DNA of 64,000 nucleotides from JBEKEX01 sp050013615 (GTDB lineage Bacteria; Chloroflexota; Anaerolineae; Anaerolineales; Anaerolineaceae). The stretch covers positions 1 through 64,000 of the forward strand of contig JBEKEX010000002.1 of assembly GCA_050013615.1 (NCBI GenBank), read 5' to 3'. Under the pieces are notes generated by a model, which was given only the letters and a program-made list of their open reading frames with translations, was not told the DNA's origin and searched no databases. Numbering within the stretch: position 1 is the stretch's first letter; every line of letters starts with the position of its first letter. The position numbers and the translations under genes were made by a program. Of the stretch, positions 26,709 to 34,525 are shown piece after piece.

Positions 26709-27782
26709 ATGCGAGCAAAATTTCTTGTATTAATTATTGTTTTCACATTTCTAGTCAGCTCTTGCAGTAGTACCACGTCACCAGTGAGCGTGGTAAATAT
26801 CCCTACAACTGCCAATACTCAAGTTGCATCAAGCACCACAGCACCATCAACGGTGGCTTATACACCAATCACTTTGAAAATGTCGATGACAAAACACACC
26901 AGCTTCGCCCCAATATTTATTGCACAAGCTGAGGGTTATTTCAAGGATTATGGCATCGATCTGCAAATTGTGCCGGCCAGTGGAGCTACACAGACCGTGG
27001 CGTTATTTGTTGCCGGTACCGTCGATATCTATGGCGGGACTTTGAATTCCGGTTTGATAAACATGATAGCCAAAGACTCAAATATAAAAGTAGTAGCCGA
27101 TCGAGGACATTTTGGGTCCGGAGAATGCACATATGAAGCTATTGTGGTTCGAAAAGATCTTTATGATAGCGGCAAAATTACATCCGCTAAAGACCTCGCC
27201 GGTCAGACAATTGCTTCCACTGCCACAGGGCCAGATGCCTATATCCTGGCCACTTACCTGGCACAAGCCGGATTGACATTGAAAGATGTTTCTCTTAATG
27301 ACGTTCCCAACACGAGTTATATCGACGCATTTAACAACAAAACCATCGCTGCCGTTGTGACCCCAGAGCTCAACCTCTCAAAATTAATGGCTGCCGGAAA
27401 TGCTGTAATCCTGGCCAGTGCCCAAGACATCATCGGCAATTATCAGGTTAGTGTACTGGCCTTTAGTAAGAGTATAACTGTGGACAACCCTGACGCAGGT
27501 GCCCGATTCCTGGCAGCCTACTTAAAAGGCGTTCAACAATACAACCTCGGTAAAACAGATAGTAATCTGCAGATTCTTTCTACCGCCACTGGAGAAGCGA
27601 CAGATACGCTGAAGAATTCATGCTGGTTACCCATCAACGAAAACGCATCGATCGATTTCTCAGGCGTGAATGGTTTTCAGCAATGGGCTTTGTCGCAAGG
27701 ACTAATAGATAGTGCCGTCTCCGAAAATCAATTTATGGATATGAGTTTTCTGGCTGCAGCACAAAAGCTGATCAATAAATAG
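26709..27782 (+). CDS. ABC importer substrate-binding lipoprotein, NMT1/SsuA-like (copy 2)
   Basis: 357 residues from ATG 26709 (GGAGGAG upstream; the ATG at 26694 overlaps that site). Lipoprotein signal with lipobox LVSSC. Same fold and near-colinear sequence as copy 1, sharing VVADRGH, VRKDLYDSGKIT, AYLKGVQQYNLGKTD, the unusual SCW(L/I)PI and SFLAA(A/G)QKL ends. Differences concentrate around the ligand region (copy 1 VNKSNEALPLLVSGD versus copy 2 ASGATQTVALFVAGT), so the two may bind related but different ligands. First gene of the plus-strand arm, followed by the second synthetase. Confidence 0.88.
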   Translation: MRAKFLVLIIVFTFLVSSCSSTTSPVSVVNIPTTANTQVASSTTAPSTVAYTPITLKMSMTKHTSFAPIFIAQAEGYFKDYGIDLQIVPASGATQTVALFVAGTVDIYGGTLNSGLINMIAKDSNIKVVADRGHFGSGECTYEAIVVRKDLYDSGKITSAKDLAGQTIASTATGPDAYILATYLAQAGLTLKDVSLNDVPNTSYIDAFNNKTIAAVVTPELNLSKLMAAGNAVILASAQDIIGNYQVSVLAFSKSITVDNPDAGARFLAAYLKGVQQYNLGKTDSNLQILSTATGEATDTLKNSCWLPINENASIDFSGVNGFQQWALSQGLIDSAVSENQFMDMSFLAAAQKLINK

Positions 27783-27817
27783 GCTAATTCTTCATTAAGT
27801 GCGCTTAAGTTTAAAGC

Positions 27818-27856
27818 ATAAGGGGTAGGAGTGACGGAGTCATACTTACCCCTTAT
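27818..27856 (+). other. Intercistronic hairpin between SBP and synthetase (copy 2)
   Basis: ATAAGGGGTA (27818-27827) and TACCCCTTAT (27847-27856) form a perfect 10-bp stem. Its position matches the hairpin in the copy 1 arm although the sequence differs. No T-run follows. It would favour higher expression of the binding protein than of the synthetase. Confidence 0.6.
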
Positions 27857-27885
27857 TAATGGCTCTTCAAATCCGCGGAACTATA

Positions 27886-30513
27886 ATGTTGCCAAAAGAA
27901 ATAAACCAATTAACCAAAGAAGAACTCCTAGGAAACTTCTGGGATTATGTAAAACGCTCCATAGAACTCAATGGTGAGAAAATATTTATTGCTACCAAAA
28001 CGGGCTCTACCACCTATAAAGAAGCAAATCAACGAGCCAATGCCATTTATCAGGTAATTAAAGAGAATATAGAAACGACTGGGATAGGAATTGGACTATT
28101 TATGAAAGACCCCCATCAAATCATTCCGGCTATGATGGGCGTTTTAAAATCCGGAAATTATTTCATCCCATTGGATGTAACCTTCCCCCAATCCACGTTG
28201 CTAGACATGATCAAAGTTGCTGAGATCAAAGTTGTCTTGACCGTCAGTGAATTAAAAAACCAGATTCGTTCTCACCTAGGAGAAAATATCCCGATCCTCA
28301 ACATCGATACATATCCTAACATAGATGAAATCGAAGATCCCGTCGTCCATTACACGCCGGAAGACATTGTTCAAATATTGTTTACCTCTGGATCAACGGG
28401 AAAACCTAAAGGAGCAATCGAGGATTACCGTTATTTAACTCGCGCCGTTTTTATAAAACTTTCTTCTTACGAATATGCGCAGGACGAACGACTTTTACAA
28501 ACATCCAAGTTCACTTTCGCCGGGCCGCATTGCATCGCCTTCACTGCACTCATTAACGGGATCACCTTATGTTATTACAGTGTTTCAGAAGAGGGAATTG
28601 CCGGATTGCCGGATTGGATCCGGCAACAGCAAATTACTTCCTACTCAACGACCCCAACAGTATTTCGAAGTCTCGTCAGCATTTTGAAGCCTGATGACAT
28701 TTTTCCCTCCATCCGATATACCAGTTTTGGGGGCGAGAAGAGATTTGGCAACGACATCAAGGCGATTAAAAAATATTTCCCCAACGTAGAAAAGATACGT
28801 TTGGGGTTCAATTCCACTGAAACCCAAGCGGTTGCTGCGACCATCTACCCGGCCAATTATGGTTTTGATCAGAATCAACTTCCTAGCGGCAAACCCTACA
28901 AAGATCTCCACGTTTTCATCTGGGATAAGGAAGGCCATGCTTTGCCCAAAGGACAAGAAGGAGAAATCGTGGTCCACGGAGACTTCATGGCGCGTGGGTA
29001 TATCAATAATCCCAATTTGACCATGGAAAAGTTTATTCCTGATGCCAGTCATCCCGGCTGGCAATTCTACAAAACCGGCGACCTGGGGAAATTGCTGCCA
29101 GATGGTCAACTGGTGCACCTGGGCCGGATGGATAATATGGTCAAGATTAGGGGAATGCGCGTCGAACTTGACAGCATCGAAAACCACTTGCTATCATACC
29201 CTGGCATCAGCGAGGTTGCCTCGAAGGCAATTGAGGATTTAAAGGGCAATAAAAGGTTGGTCACTTATTTTGTGTCGAAAGAAGATACTCAAATCCCCAT
29301 CCCGGATTTACGCAGATACCTGGCAGGACGATTACCGGCGCATTCGCTCCCCCACTACTTAATCAACCTGAAAATATTTCCCCGTACCGGCAATAATAAA
29401 ATCGCCTACGACCAATTGCCGCCGCCTGAAATGATCCGTCCCAACCTGGCCAATGAGCTTGTCCCTCCCGCCGATGAACTGGAAGATAAATTACTGGAAC
29501 TTTGGGAAGATCAATTGGGGATTAAAGGAATCGGCGTCACCGATGATTTTTTTGAGGTCGGCGGCGACTCACTGATGGGCGCTCTTTTGTTCGCCGCGGT
29601 CGAAGAAACCTTGGGAAGAAATTTGCCGGTCACCGTCTTGCTAAAGGCCCCTACCATTCGCGAGCAAGCAGCCTGGATCCGAAACAAAGATTCAGCCCAA
29701 GATACCCCCTCGATCATACCCGTCAGAACAAGCGGAGATCGTCCGCCCCTGTTTTTTATTCCTGGAAAAGGTGGCTATCCCACGCGCATACGTCATCTGG
29801 CCAAGAAACTGGACGAACGAATACCGATCTATGCCTGTCAGGATTTGATGGAAAATGAGAATGGCAATTCTTTTCACTCGGTAGAATCTATGGCAGCCCG
29901 TTATTTGAGAGAAATGGAAGAGCTATATCTTCATGGCCCATACATCCTGGTTGGCGAGTCTGTGGGAGGGAAAATTGCTTACGAAGTTGCTCAAAACTTG
30001 CTCAGCAGAGGCGAACAAGCACCCATCTTAATCTTGTTGGACACCTATAATTTTGACGATTCAGCCATAGAAGATTTTCGTAACGATCAAAACAGCTATT
30101 ACAGGATGCTGGTTAATAAACACCTTTCCATTTTGCTCCGATCGAATTGGCAAGGAAAGCTGGACTACCTACAGTTCTATAGAAAAACATTCATCCAAAA
30201 AGCCAGGCGCTTTATAGGCCGTCGTATAAACAGAAAACGACAAAGCACAAGCACTGCACTACCAGAAAACATCCGTAGAATCGAAAAGGCAAACCGCATA
30301 GCCGCACAAGTTTACGAGACAAAACCCTATCCAGGGAAGATAGTCTTGATCAAAGCGCTGCGAGGACCCAAAGCGAACGAGACGTCGAATGGGTGGGATA
30401 AAGTTCAATTGGGTGAACTGGTTGTCCACAAAATAGATTGTTACCATGGAAGTATACTATTCGAACCCGCCGTCAGCCAGGTTGCAGGTATAATTCAAGG
30501 ACTCCTCGAATAA
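27886..30513 (+). CDS. NRPS-like synthetase, adenylation-carrier-thioesterase (copy 2)
   Basis: 875 residues from ATG 27886, the start that aligns best with copy 1; an in-frame ATG at 27859 abuts the hairpin. Adenylation core motifs are LFTSGSTGKPKGA, LGFNSTETQ, FYKTGDLG, RMDNMVKIRG and NNKIAYDQL (A10 Lys). The A4 region reads KFTFAGPHC, again without the FDxS Asp. Carrier Ser lies in FFEVGGDSL (codon 29569). The thioesterase has FFIPGKGGYP, nucleophile Ser in VGESVGGKIAYE (codon 29959), Asp in LLDTYNF and His in DCYHGSILF. Paralogue of copy 1 along its whole length. The A4-region differences (YSGLHLL versus FAGPHCI) suggest distinct acid substrates. Followed after 24 bp by the ABC ATPase. 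Confidence 0.88.
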   Translation: MLPKEINQLTKEELLGNFWDYVKRSIELNGEKIFIATKTGSTTYKEANQRANAIYQVIKENIETTGIGIGLFMKDPHQIIPAMMGVLKSGNYFIPLDVTFPQSTLLDMIKVAEIKVVLTVSELKNQIRSHLGENIPILNIDTYPNIDEIEDPVVHYTPEDIVQILFTSGSTGKPKGAIEDYRYLTRAVFIKLSSYEYAQDERLLQTSKFTFAGPHCIAFTALINGITLCYYSVSEEGIAGLPDWIRQQQITSYSTTPTVFRSLVSILKPDDIFPSIRYTSFGGEKRFGNDIKAIKKYFPNVEKIRLGFNSTETQAVAATIYPANYGFDQNQLPSGKPYKDLHVFIWDKEGHALPKGQEGEIVVHGDFMARGYINNPNLTMEKFIPDASHPGWQFYKTGDLGKLLPDGQLVHLGRMDNMVKIRGMRVELDSIENHLLSYPGISEVASKAIEDLKGNKRLVTYFVSKEDTQIPIPDLRRYLAGRLPAHSLPHYLINLKIFPRTGNNKIAYDQLPPPEMIRPNLANELVPPADELEDKLLELWEDQLGIKGIGVTDDFFEVGGDSLMGALLFAAVEETLGRNLPVTVLLKAPTIREQAAWIRNKDSAQDTPSIIPVRTSGDRPPLFFIPGKGGYPTRIRHLAKKLDERIPIYACQDLMENENGNSFHSVESMAARYLREMEELYLHGPYILVGESVGGKIAYEVAQNLLSRGEQAPILILLDTYNFDDSAIEDFRNDQNSYYRMLVNKHLSILLRSNWQGKLDYLQFYRKTFIQKARRFIGRRINRKRQSTSTALPENIRRIEKANRIAAQVYETKPYPGKIVLIKALRGPKANETSNGWDKVQLGELVVHKIDCYHGSILFEPAVSQVAGIIQGLLE

Positions 30514-30537
30514 AGTATCAACGAGAACAATAGATCA

Positions 30538-31305
30538 ATGACGATTATCTTCAACAATATCAGCAAAAAGTTTGCCAAAAATACAGACCACGAAGTTGAA
30601 GCCCTTGATAAGGTCGATTTTACAATCGAGGAGCATGAATTTGTTGCTATTGTAGGCCCCAGCGGTTGTGGAAAGACCACCTTGCTGCGAATTGCAGCAG
30701 GGTTGATCAAGCAGGATACAGGCCAAATCATCTACCGTGGTATCAAAAACCCCAAAGCGATCCTGGTATTCCAGGATAAGGGGTTGCTCCCCTGGCTGAC
30801 CGTATTGGATAACATTTGTCTTGGCCTGGAACTGCAAGGGGTCCCCAAGGCCATTCGTGAAAAACGCGCACTTGATTTTATGAAACTGGTCAAGCTGGGC
30901 GGTTTCGAAAAAAACTATCCTCATGAACTATCAGGGGGCATGCAGCAACGAGTAGCCCTGGCGCGCGCTTTCCTCACCAATCCAGACGTATTGCTCATGG
31001 ATGAGCCCTTTGGAGCGCTGGATGCCCAAACGCGGACCATTCTTCAAGAAGAATTGTTGAACCTCTGGTTTAGGGAACGCAAAACGGTCCTGTTCGTAAC
31101 GCATGACATCGACGAAGCCATTCTATTGAGCGACCGTATCATCGTGCTCAGTGACCGGCCCGGTAAGATACAACAAACGATCGTCGTACCCATGAGTCGC
31201 CCCCGCGACCTGAAATCAAAGGACGACCCAAGGTTCCTTGAGATACGTTCGCAGATATGGAGTTTGCTGGAGCAAGAAGTACGCAAAGAATTGGAATTGA
31301 TTTGA
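30538..31305 (+). CDS. ABC importer ATP-binding protein, SsuB/TauB-like
   Basis: 255 residues. Walker A GPSGCGKTTLLRIAAG, Q-loop VFQDKGLLPWLTVLDN (the LLPW motif is typical of nitrate/sulfonate/taurine importers), signature ELSGGMQQRVALARAF, Walker B LLMDEPFGALD and switch His in FVTHDIDEA. It powers import with the permease encoded 7 bp downstream. It is the only ATPase of this type in the cassette, so it probably serves both binding proteins. Confidence 0.92.
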   Translation: MTIIFNNISKKFAKNTDHEVEALDKVDFTIEEHEFVAIVGPSGCGKTTLLRIAAGLIKQDTGQIIYRGIKNPKAILVFQDKGLLPWLTVLDNICLGLELQGVPKAIREKRALDFMKLVKLGGFEKNYPHELSGGMQQRVALARAFLTNPDVLLMDEPFGALDAQTRTILQEELLNLWFRERKTVLFVTHDIDEAILLSDRIIVLSDRPGKIQQTIVVPMSRPRDLKSKDDPRFLEIRSQIWSLLEQEVRKELELI

Positions 31306-31312
31306 GATTCGT

Positions 31313-32092
31313 ATGCAAAAGAATACCAAGTATACCCGCGAACATCTGATCACTTTTGGTTTGGTTTTTGGGTTTCTTGCGATTTGGGAAATTTGTGCCC
31401 GGACCGGTAAGATTTCTGCACTCATTTTCCCACCCCCCACGGTGATCATCCAATCATTTTTTATTGATCTGGTACATGGCGTATATACGAAGGATACGCT
31501 TATCTCCTTATCCAGGATGTTCATCGGCATTATCATCGGCGGCGGAATTGGCCTGATCTTGGGATTGATCATGGGATGGTCAAAGCCCATACGAGCAACC
31601 CTTGATCCCATTATCTCTGCATTGCTCCCCATTCCCAAGCTAACCCTCCTGCCCATGGCTCTGATCATCTTCGGGCTGGGAGAGACATCGCGCACCGTAA
31701 TGGTCAGCATCAGCGCATTTTTTCCAATGCTCATTAATGCCATGGTTGGGGTAGCGCAAATCAACCCGAACTATTATGAAGTCATTGAAAACTACGGTGC
31801 ATCTCCCTTTGATATATTTCGAAAAGTCGTCCTTCCAGGAAGTATGCCGTTCGTTTTGAGTGGATTCCGTTTATCCTTCCAGGCTGCATTAATGATCACC
31901 GTTGGAGTCGAGATGATGTGGGGTAACGATGGCCTGGGATCTGTTTTGTGGCTGGCATGGGAAACCATGCGAATGACAAATTTGTACGCAGTTTTAATTA
32001 TCATCTCAATCATTGGCGTTGGGTTCAATTGGCTGTTGGAATACTTGCAAGCCGTTCTACTCCCTTGGCATCACGAAAACCGCCCCTCCTGA
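31313..32092 (+). CDS. ABC importer permease, SsuC/TauC-like
   Basis: 259 residues with about six membrane segments. The BPD_transp_1 EAA-type loop (EVIENYGASPFDIFRKVVLPGSMP, shown here only as ENYGASPFDIFRKVVLPGS) is present and fits the family SsuC/TauC/NrtB. It forms the membrane channel for the NMT1-like binding proteins. The stop codon lies within the loop of the downstream terminator. Last gene of the plus-strand arm. Confidence 0.9.
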   Translation: MQKNTKYTREHLITFGLVFGFLAIWEICARTGKISALIFPPPTVIIQSFFIDLVHGVYTKDTLISLSRMFIGIIIGGGIGLILGLIMGWSKPIRATLDPIISALLPIPKLTLLPMALIIFGLGETSRTVMVSISAFFPMLINAMVGVAQINPNYYEVIENYGASPFDIFRKVVLPGSMPFVLSGFRLSFQAALMITVGVEMMWGNDGLGSVLWLAWETMRMTNLYAVLIIISIIGVGFNWLLEYLQAVLLPWHHENRPS

Positions 32093-32109
32093 GGGGCGGT
32101 TTGTTTTTT
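32078..32109 (+). terminator. Rho-independent terminator of the importer operon
   Basis: AACCGCCCC (32078-32086) pairs with GGGGCGGTT (32093-32101); loop TCCTGA contains the permease stop codon. A T-rich tail TGTTTTTTT follows. Confidence 0.9.
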
Positions 32110-32185
32110 TAACCCATCGAATTCTTTCTGATCTTATGGGTGCATACGCCCATTATTGGGGGCTCAAGCTTCCCCATTTCCACAA

Positions 32186-32208
32186 ATAGACTTTGCCCAC
32201 AAGTCTAT
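32186..32208 (-). terminator. Inverted repeat after the GT4 gene
   Basis: ATAGACTT (32186-32193) and AAGTCTAT (32201-32208) form an 8-bp stem 8 bp beyond the stop of the glycosyltransferase on the minus strand. The following tail is only weakly T-rich, so terminator function is tentative. Confidence 0.45.
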
Positions 32209-32215
32209 ATCGATT

Positions 32216-33352
32216 TCAATCTTGGCCTGCAATAACTTCACGAAAAACGAACTCGTAGCTATCTACTACCGCTTTTATATCAAACCGACTGGCGTGTTCC
32301 AGGCTGTTCTTGCGGGCCTTTAGGAGAGTCTGGTGGTCAGACAGAAATCGGCGTAATGCGCCAGAAAGTGCATTTCGATCACCCGGTTCTGCAAGATAGC
32401 CGTTAAAGTTTTGTTCCACCAGGTCCGAAAACCCTCCCACATTGTTTGCCACGATAGCCAATCCGCAAGCCAGCGCTTGAATCCCGACCATTGGCAATCC
32501 TTCGGACAAAGAAGGCATGAAAAGGATATCGCTCTGTTCTAAATAGTGTTGCGCTTCGTCCTGTGTGGCCCAACCAGTCAATGTGAATCGATCTTTCAAG
32601 CTCAATTCATCGATGCGACCCTGAATCTCCCTGCGAAGCGGCCCATCTCCTACCAACATGCAACGCCATGGCACATCGCGCACCAAATTCAAAACCTCTA
32701 CCAGTTCCATGAGATTCTTTTGCTGCACAAACCGTCCAACAAATATGACAGCCGGCGGCTCATGGATTGATAATTGCCCGGTCCCAATGGCCTTGATATC
32801 CAAACCGTTGGGGATTATCTGGGGAGTTATCCCATACTGCTTATAGGTCAGTGAAGCCGTGAATGAACTGACCGCCGTACTGCGGGCAGCGTGTTTCCAA
32901 ATAGACGCCGTCAACAGATAGACCCAACGAAACCACCTATCGGTCTTTTCGGGCACCCCACCGGGCACATCGCCCAGGTGTGCGGTGAGCACGTATGGTA
33001 TTCCGGTCATTCGATGGAGAACCCAGGCAACCGCCCCACCTGGAACAGCAAAGTGCACATGGATCAGGTCGGGACGCCAATCACGGACGATCTTATAGCC
33101 CGCGTTAATGGCAGAAATGACGAACAAACCCATCGTCAGGAAGCCAGCTTTATAGGGTTGTTTCCTAAAAGAAGGCAGGCGGATCAGCCGAACATTGTTA
33201 ATGAGCTCTTCTCTGGGGAGCCCCTTCAAATGCGCGGTGAGAACGGTGATTTCATGCCCCCTGCGTGCCAGTTCATTTACAATTGCCTGGCACGACTGCC
33301 CCCCTCCACCACCTATGGGAGGATATTCATGGTTGATAACCAGGATGCGCAT
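32216..33352 (-). CDS. Glycosyltransferase family 4 (GT-B)
   Basis: 378 residues. The N-terminal NHEYPPIGGGGGQSC glycine-rich acceptor-side motif is typical of GT4 enzymes, and the C-terminal half contains VIFVGRFVQQKNL, LVGDGPLR, LTGWATQDE and the nucleotide-sugar EX7E-type motif around MPSLSEGLPMVGIQALACG. Retaining transferase using an NDP-sugar, acting at the cytoplasmic face on the glycan exported by Wzt/Wzm (inference from context). Starts 6 bp after the GT2 gene. Confidence 0.88.
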   Translation of the reverse strand: MRILVINHEYPPIGGGGGQSCQAIVNELARRGHEITVLTAHLKGLPREELINNVRLIRLPSFRKQPYKAGFLTMGLFVISAINAGYKIVRDWRPDLIHVHFAVPGGAVAWVLHRMTGIPYVLTAHLGDVPGGVPEKTDRWFRWVYLLTASIWKHAARSTAVSSFTASLTYKQYGITPQIIPNGLDIKAIGTGQLSIHEPPAVIFVGRFVQQKNLMELVEVLNLVRDVPWRCMLVGDGPLRREIQGRIDELSLKDRFTLTGWATQDEAQHYLEQSDILFMPSLSEGLPMVGIQALACGLAIVANNVGGFSDLVEQNFNGYLAEPGDRNALSGALRRFLSDHQTLLKARKNSLEHASRFDIKAVVDSYEFVFREVIAGQD

Positions 33353-33358
33353 GTGTTG

Positions 33359-34327
33359 TTATTTCTTGGTTTTATCGTTGACCACGGTGCGAACCGTATA
33401 AATGGATTTTCCTTGCGCTTCATGATAAGTACGGATCAGCAACTCGGCTATCAAGCCCATCAGCAGGGATTGAAAGCCAAGGATGAAAACGACAATGCTG
33501 ATCTGGAAAAGGGGTGATTCCAAGATCGATGTAAAAAGCAGGAATTTTCGCACCACCAGAAATGCGAACACGACCAGGCTAGACGCCATTAATCCCAATC
33601 CCACACCGCCAAACAGCCGCATCGGTTTCGCAGAATAGCTCATCAGAAATTTGACCGTGAACAAATCAAGGACAACTTTAACCGCCCGGTCGAGACCATA
33701 ATTGCTTTTCCCATGTTTTCGGGGATTGTGGTGGACCACCACCTCGGTTACTTTAGCGCCGGCAGCTTCAGCATAGACCGGGATGAAGCGATGCATTTCC
33801 CCATAAAGATGGAACGAGCCCAAGAACTCACGACGATAAGCCTTAAGGGTACAGCCATAATCATGTAAATGAAGGCCCGTCACCCATGAAATGAGCCCGT
33901 TGGCGAGATTGGAGGGAAGCGTACGTGTCAGATAGTTATCTTTGCGGTCCTTGCGCCATCCGCTGACGACATCGTAGCCTTCATCCAACTTTGCCAGGAG
34001 AAGTGGAATATCCGCCGGGTCATTCTGCAGATCGGCATCCAATAAGATGACGATATCACCTTGGGCGCGATCGATCCCAGCAGCGATGGCTGCAGTCTGT
34101 CCATAATTACGCCTTAGCTCTACCACCCGGATATGGGCTTGATCTTCCTGTTCGAAGCCTTTCAATATTTCCACGCTATGATCGATGCTACCATCATCGA
34201 CAAATATGATCTCCCAATCGAGTTTCAACGGTTCGATAGACTTCCTTACCGCATCGCTCAAAGGGACCAAATTCTGCTCTTCGTTATAGACGGGAATAAT
34301 TAGGGTTAAGTCCATTGAACCGTTCAC
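33359..34327 (-). CDS. Glycosyltransferase family 2 with two membrane segments (DPM1/ArnC-like)
   Basis: 322 residues from GTG 34327, or ATG 34315. GT-A motifs: LIIPVYNEEQNLVPL, FVDDGSIDHS, the metal-binding LLDADLQNDP and WRKDRKDN. Two C-terminal hydrophobic helices (about 235-260 and 270-295) place it in the ArnC/GtrB/dolichyl-phosphate-mannose synthase-like class, which charges polyprenyl phosphate with a sugar. The neighbouring GT-C protein could use such a lipid-linked sugar as donor. Confidence 0.88.
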   Translation of the reverse strand: MNGSMDLTLIIPVYNEEQNLVPLSDAVRKSIEPLKLDWEIIFVDDGSIDHSVEILKGFEQEDQAHIRVVELRRNYGQTAAIAAGIDRAQGDIVILLDADLQNDPADIPLLLAKLDEGYDVVSGWRKDRKDNYLTRTLPSNLANGLISWVTGLHLHDYGCTLKAYRREFLGSFHLYGEMHRFIPVYAEAAGAKVTEVVVHHNPRKHGKSNYGLDRAVKVVLDLFTVKFLMSYSAKPMRLFGGVGLGLMASSLVVFAFLVVRKFLLFTSILESPLFQISIVVFILGFQSLLMGLIAELLIRTYHEAQGKSIYTVRTVVNDKTKK

Positions 34328-34525
34328 CGATATTGAGCAATCGGCCTTTCTGGATAAAATGAAATAATGTCATTGCTTTGAGACCCAGCCGCAATACCAA
34401 ACTCAATCATCATTATATACAATATTACTGATCATGTGCGTTTACTTACTGGTTTTCTTCGAAAAATTGCGAATATCAACAAATTCAGGCACAACCAAAT
34501 ACCTGCGATCGTTTTGTGTTGGTGA

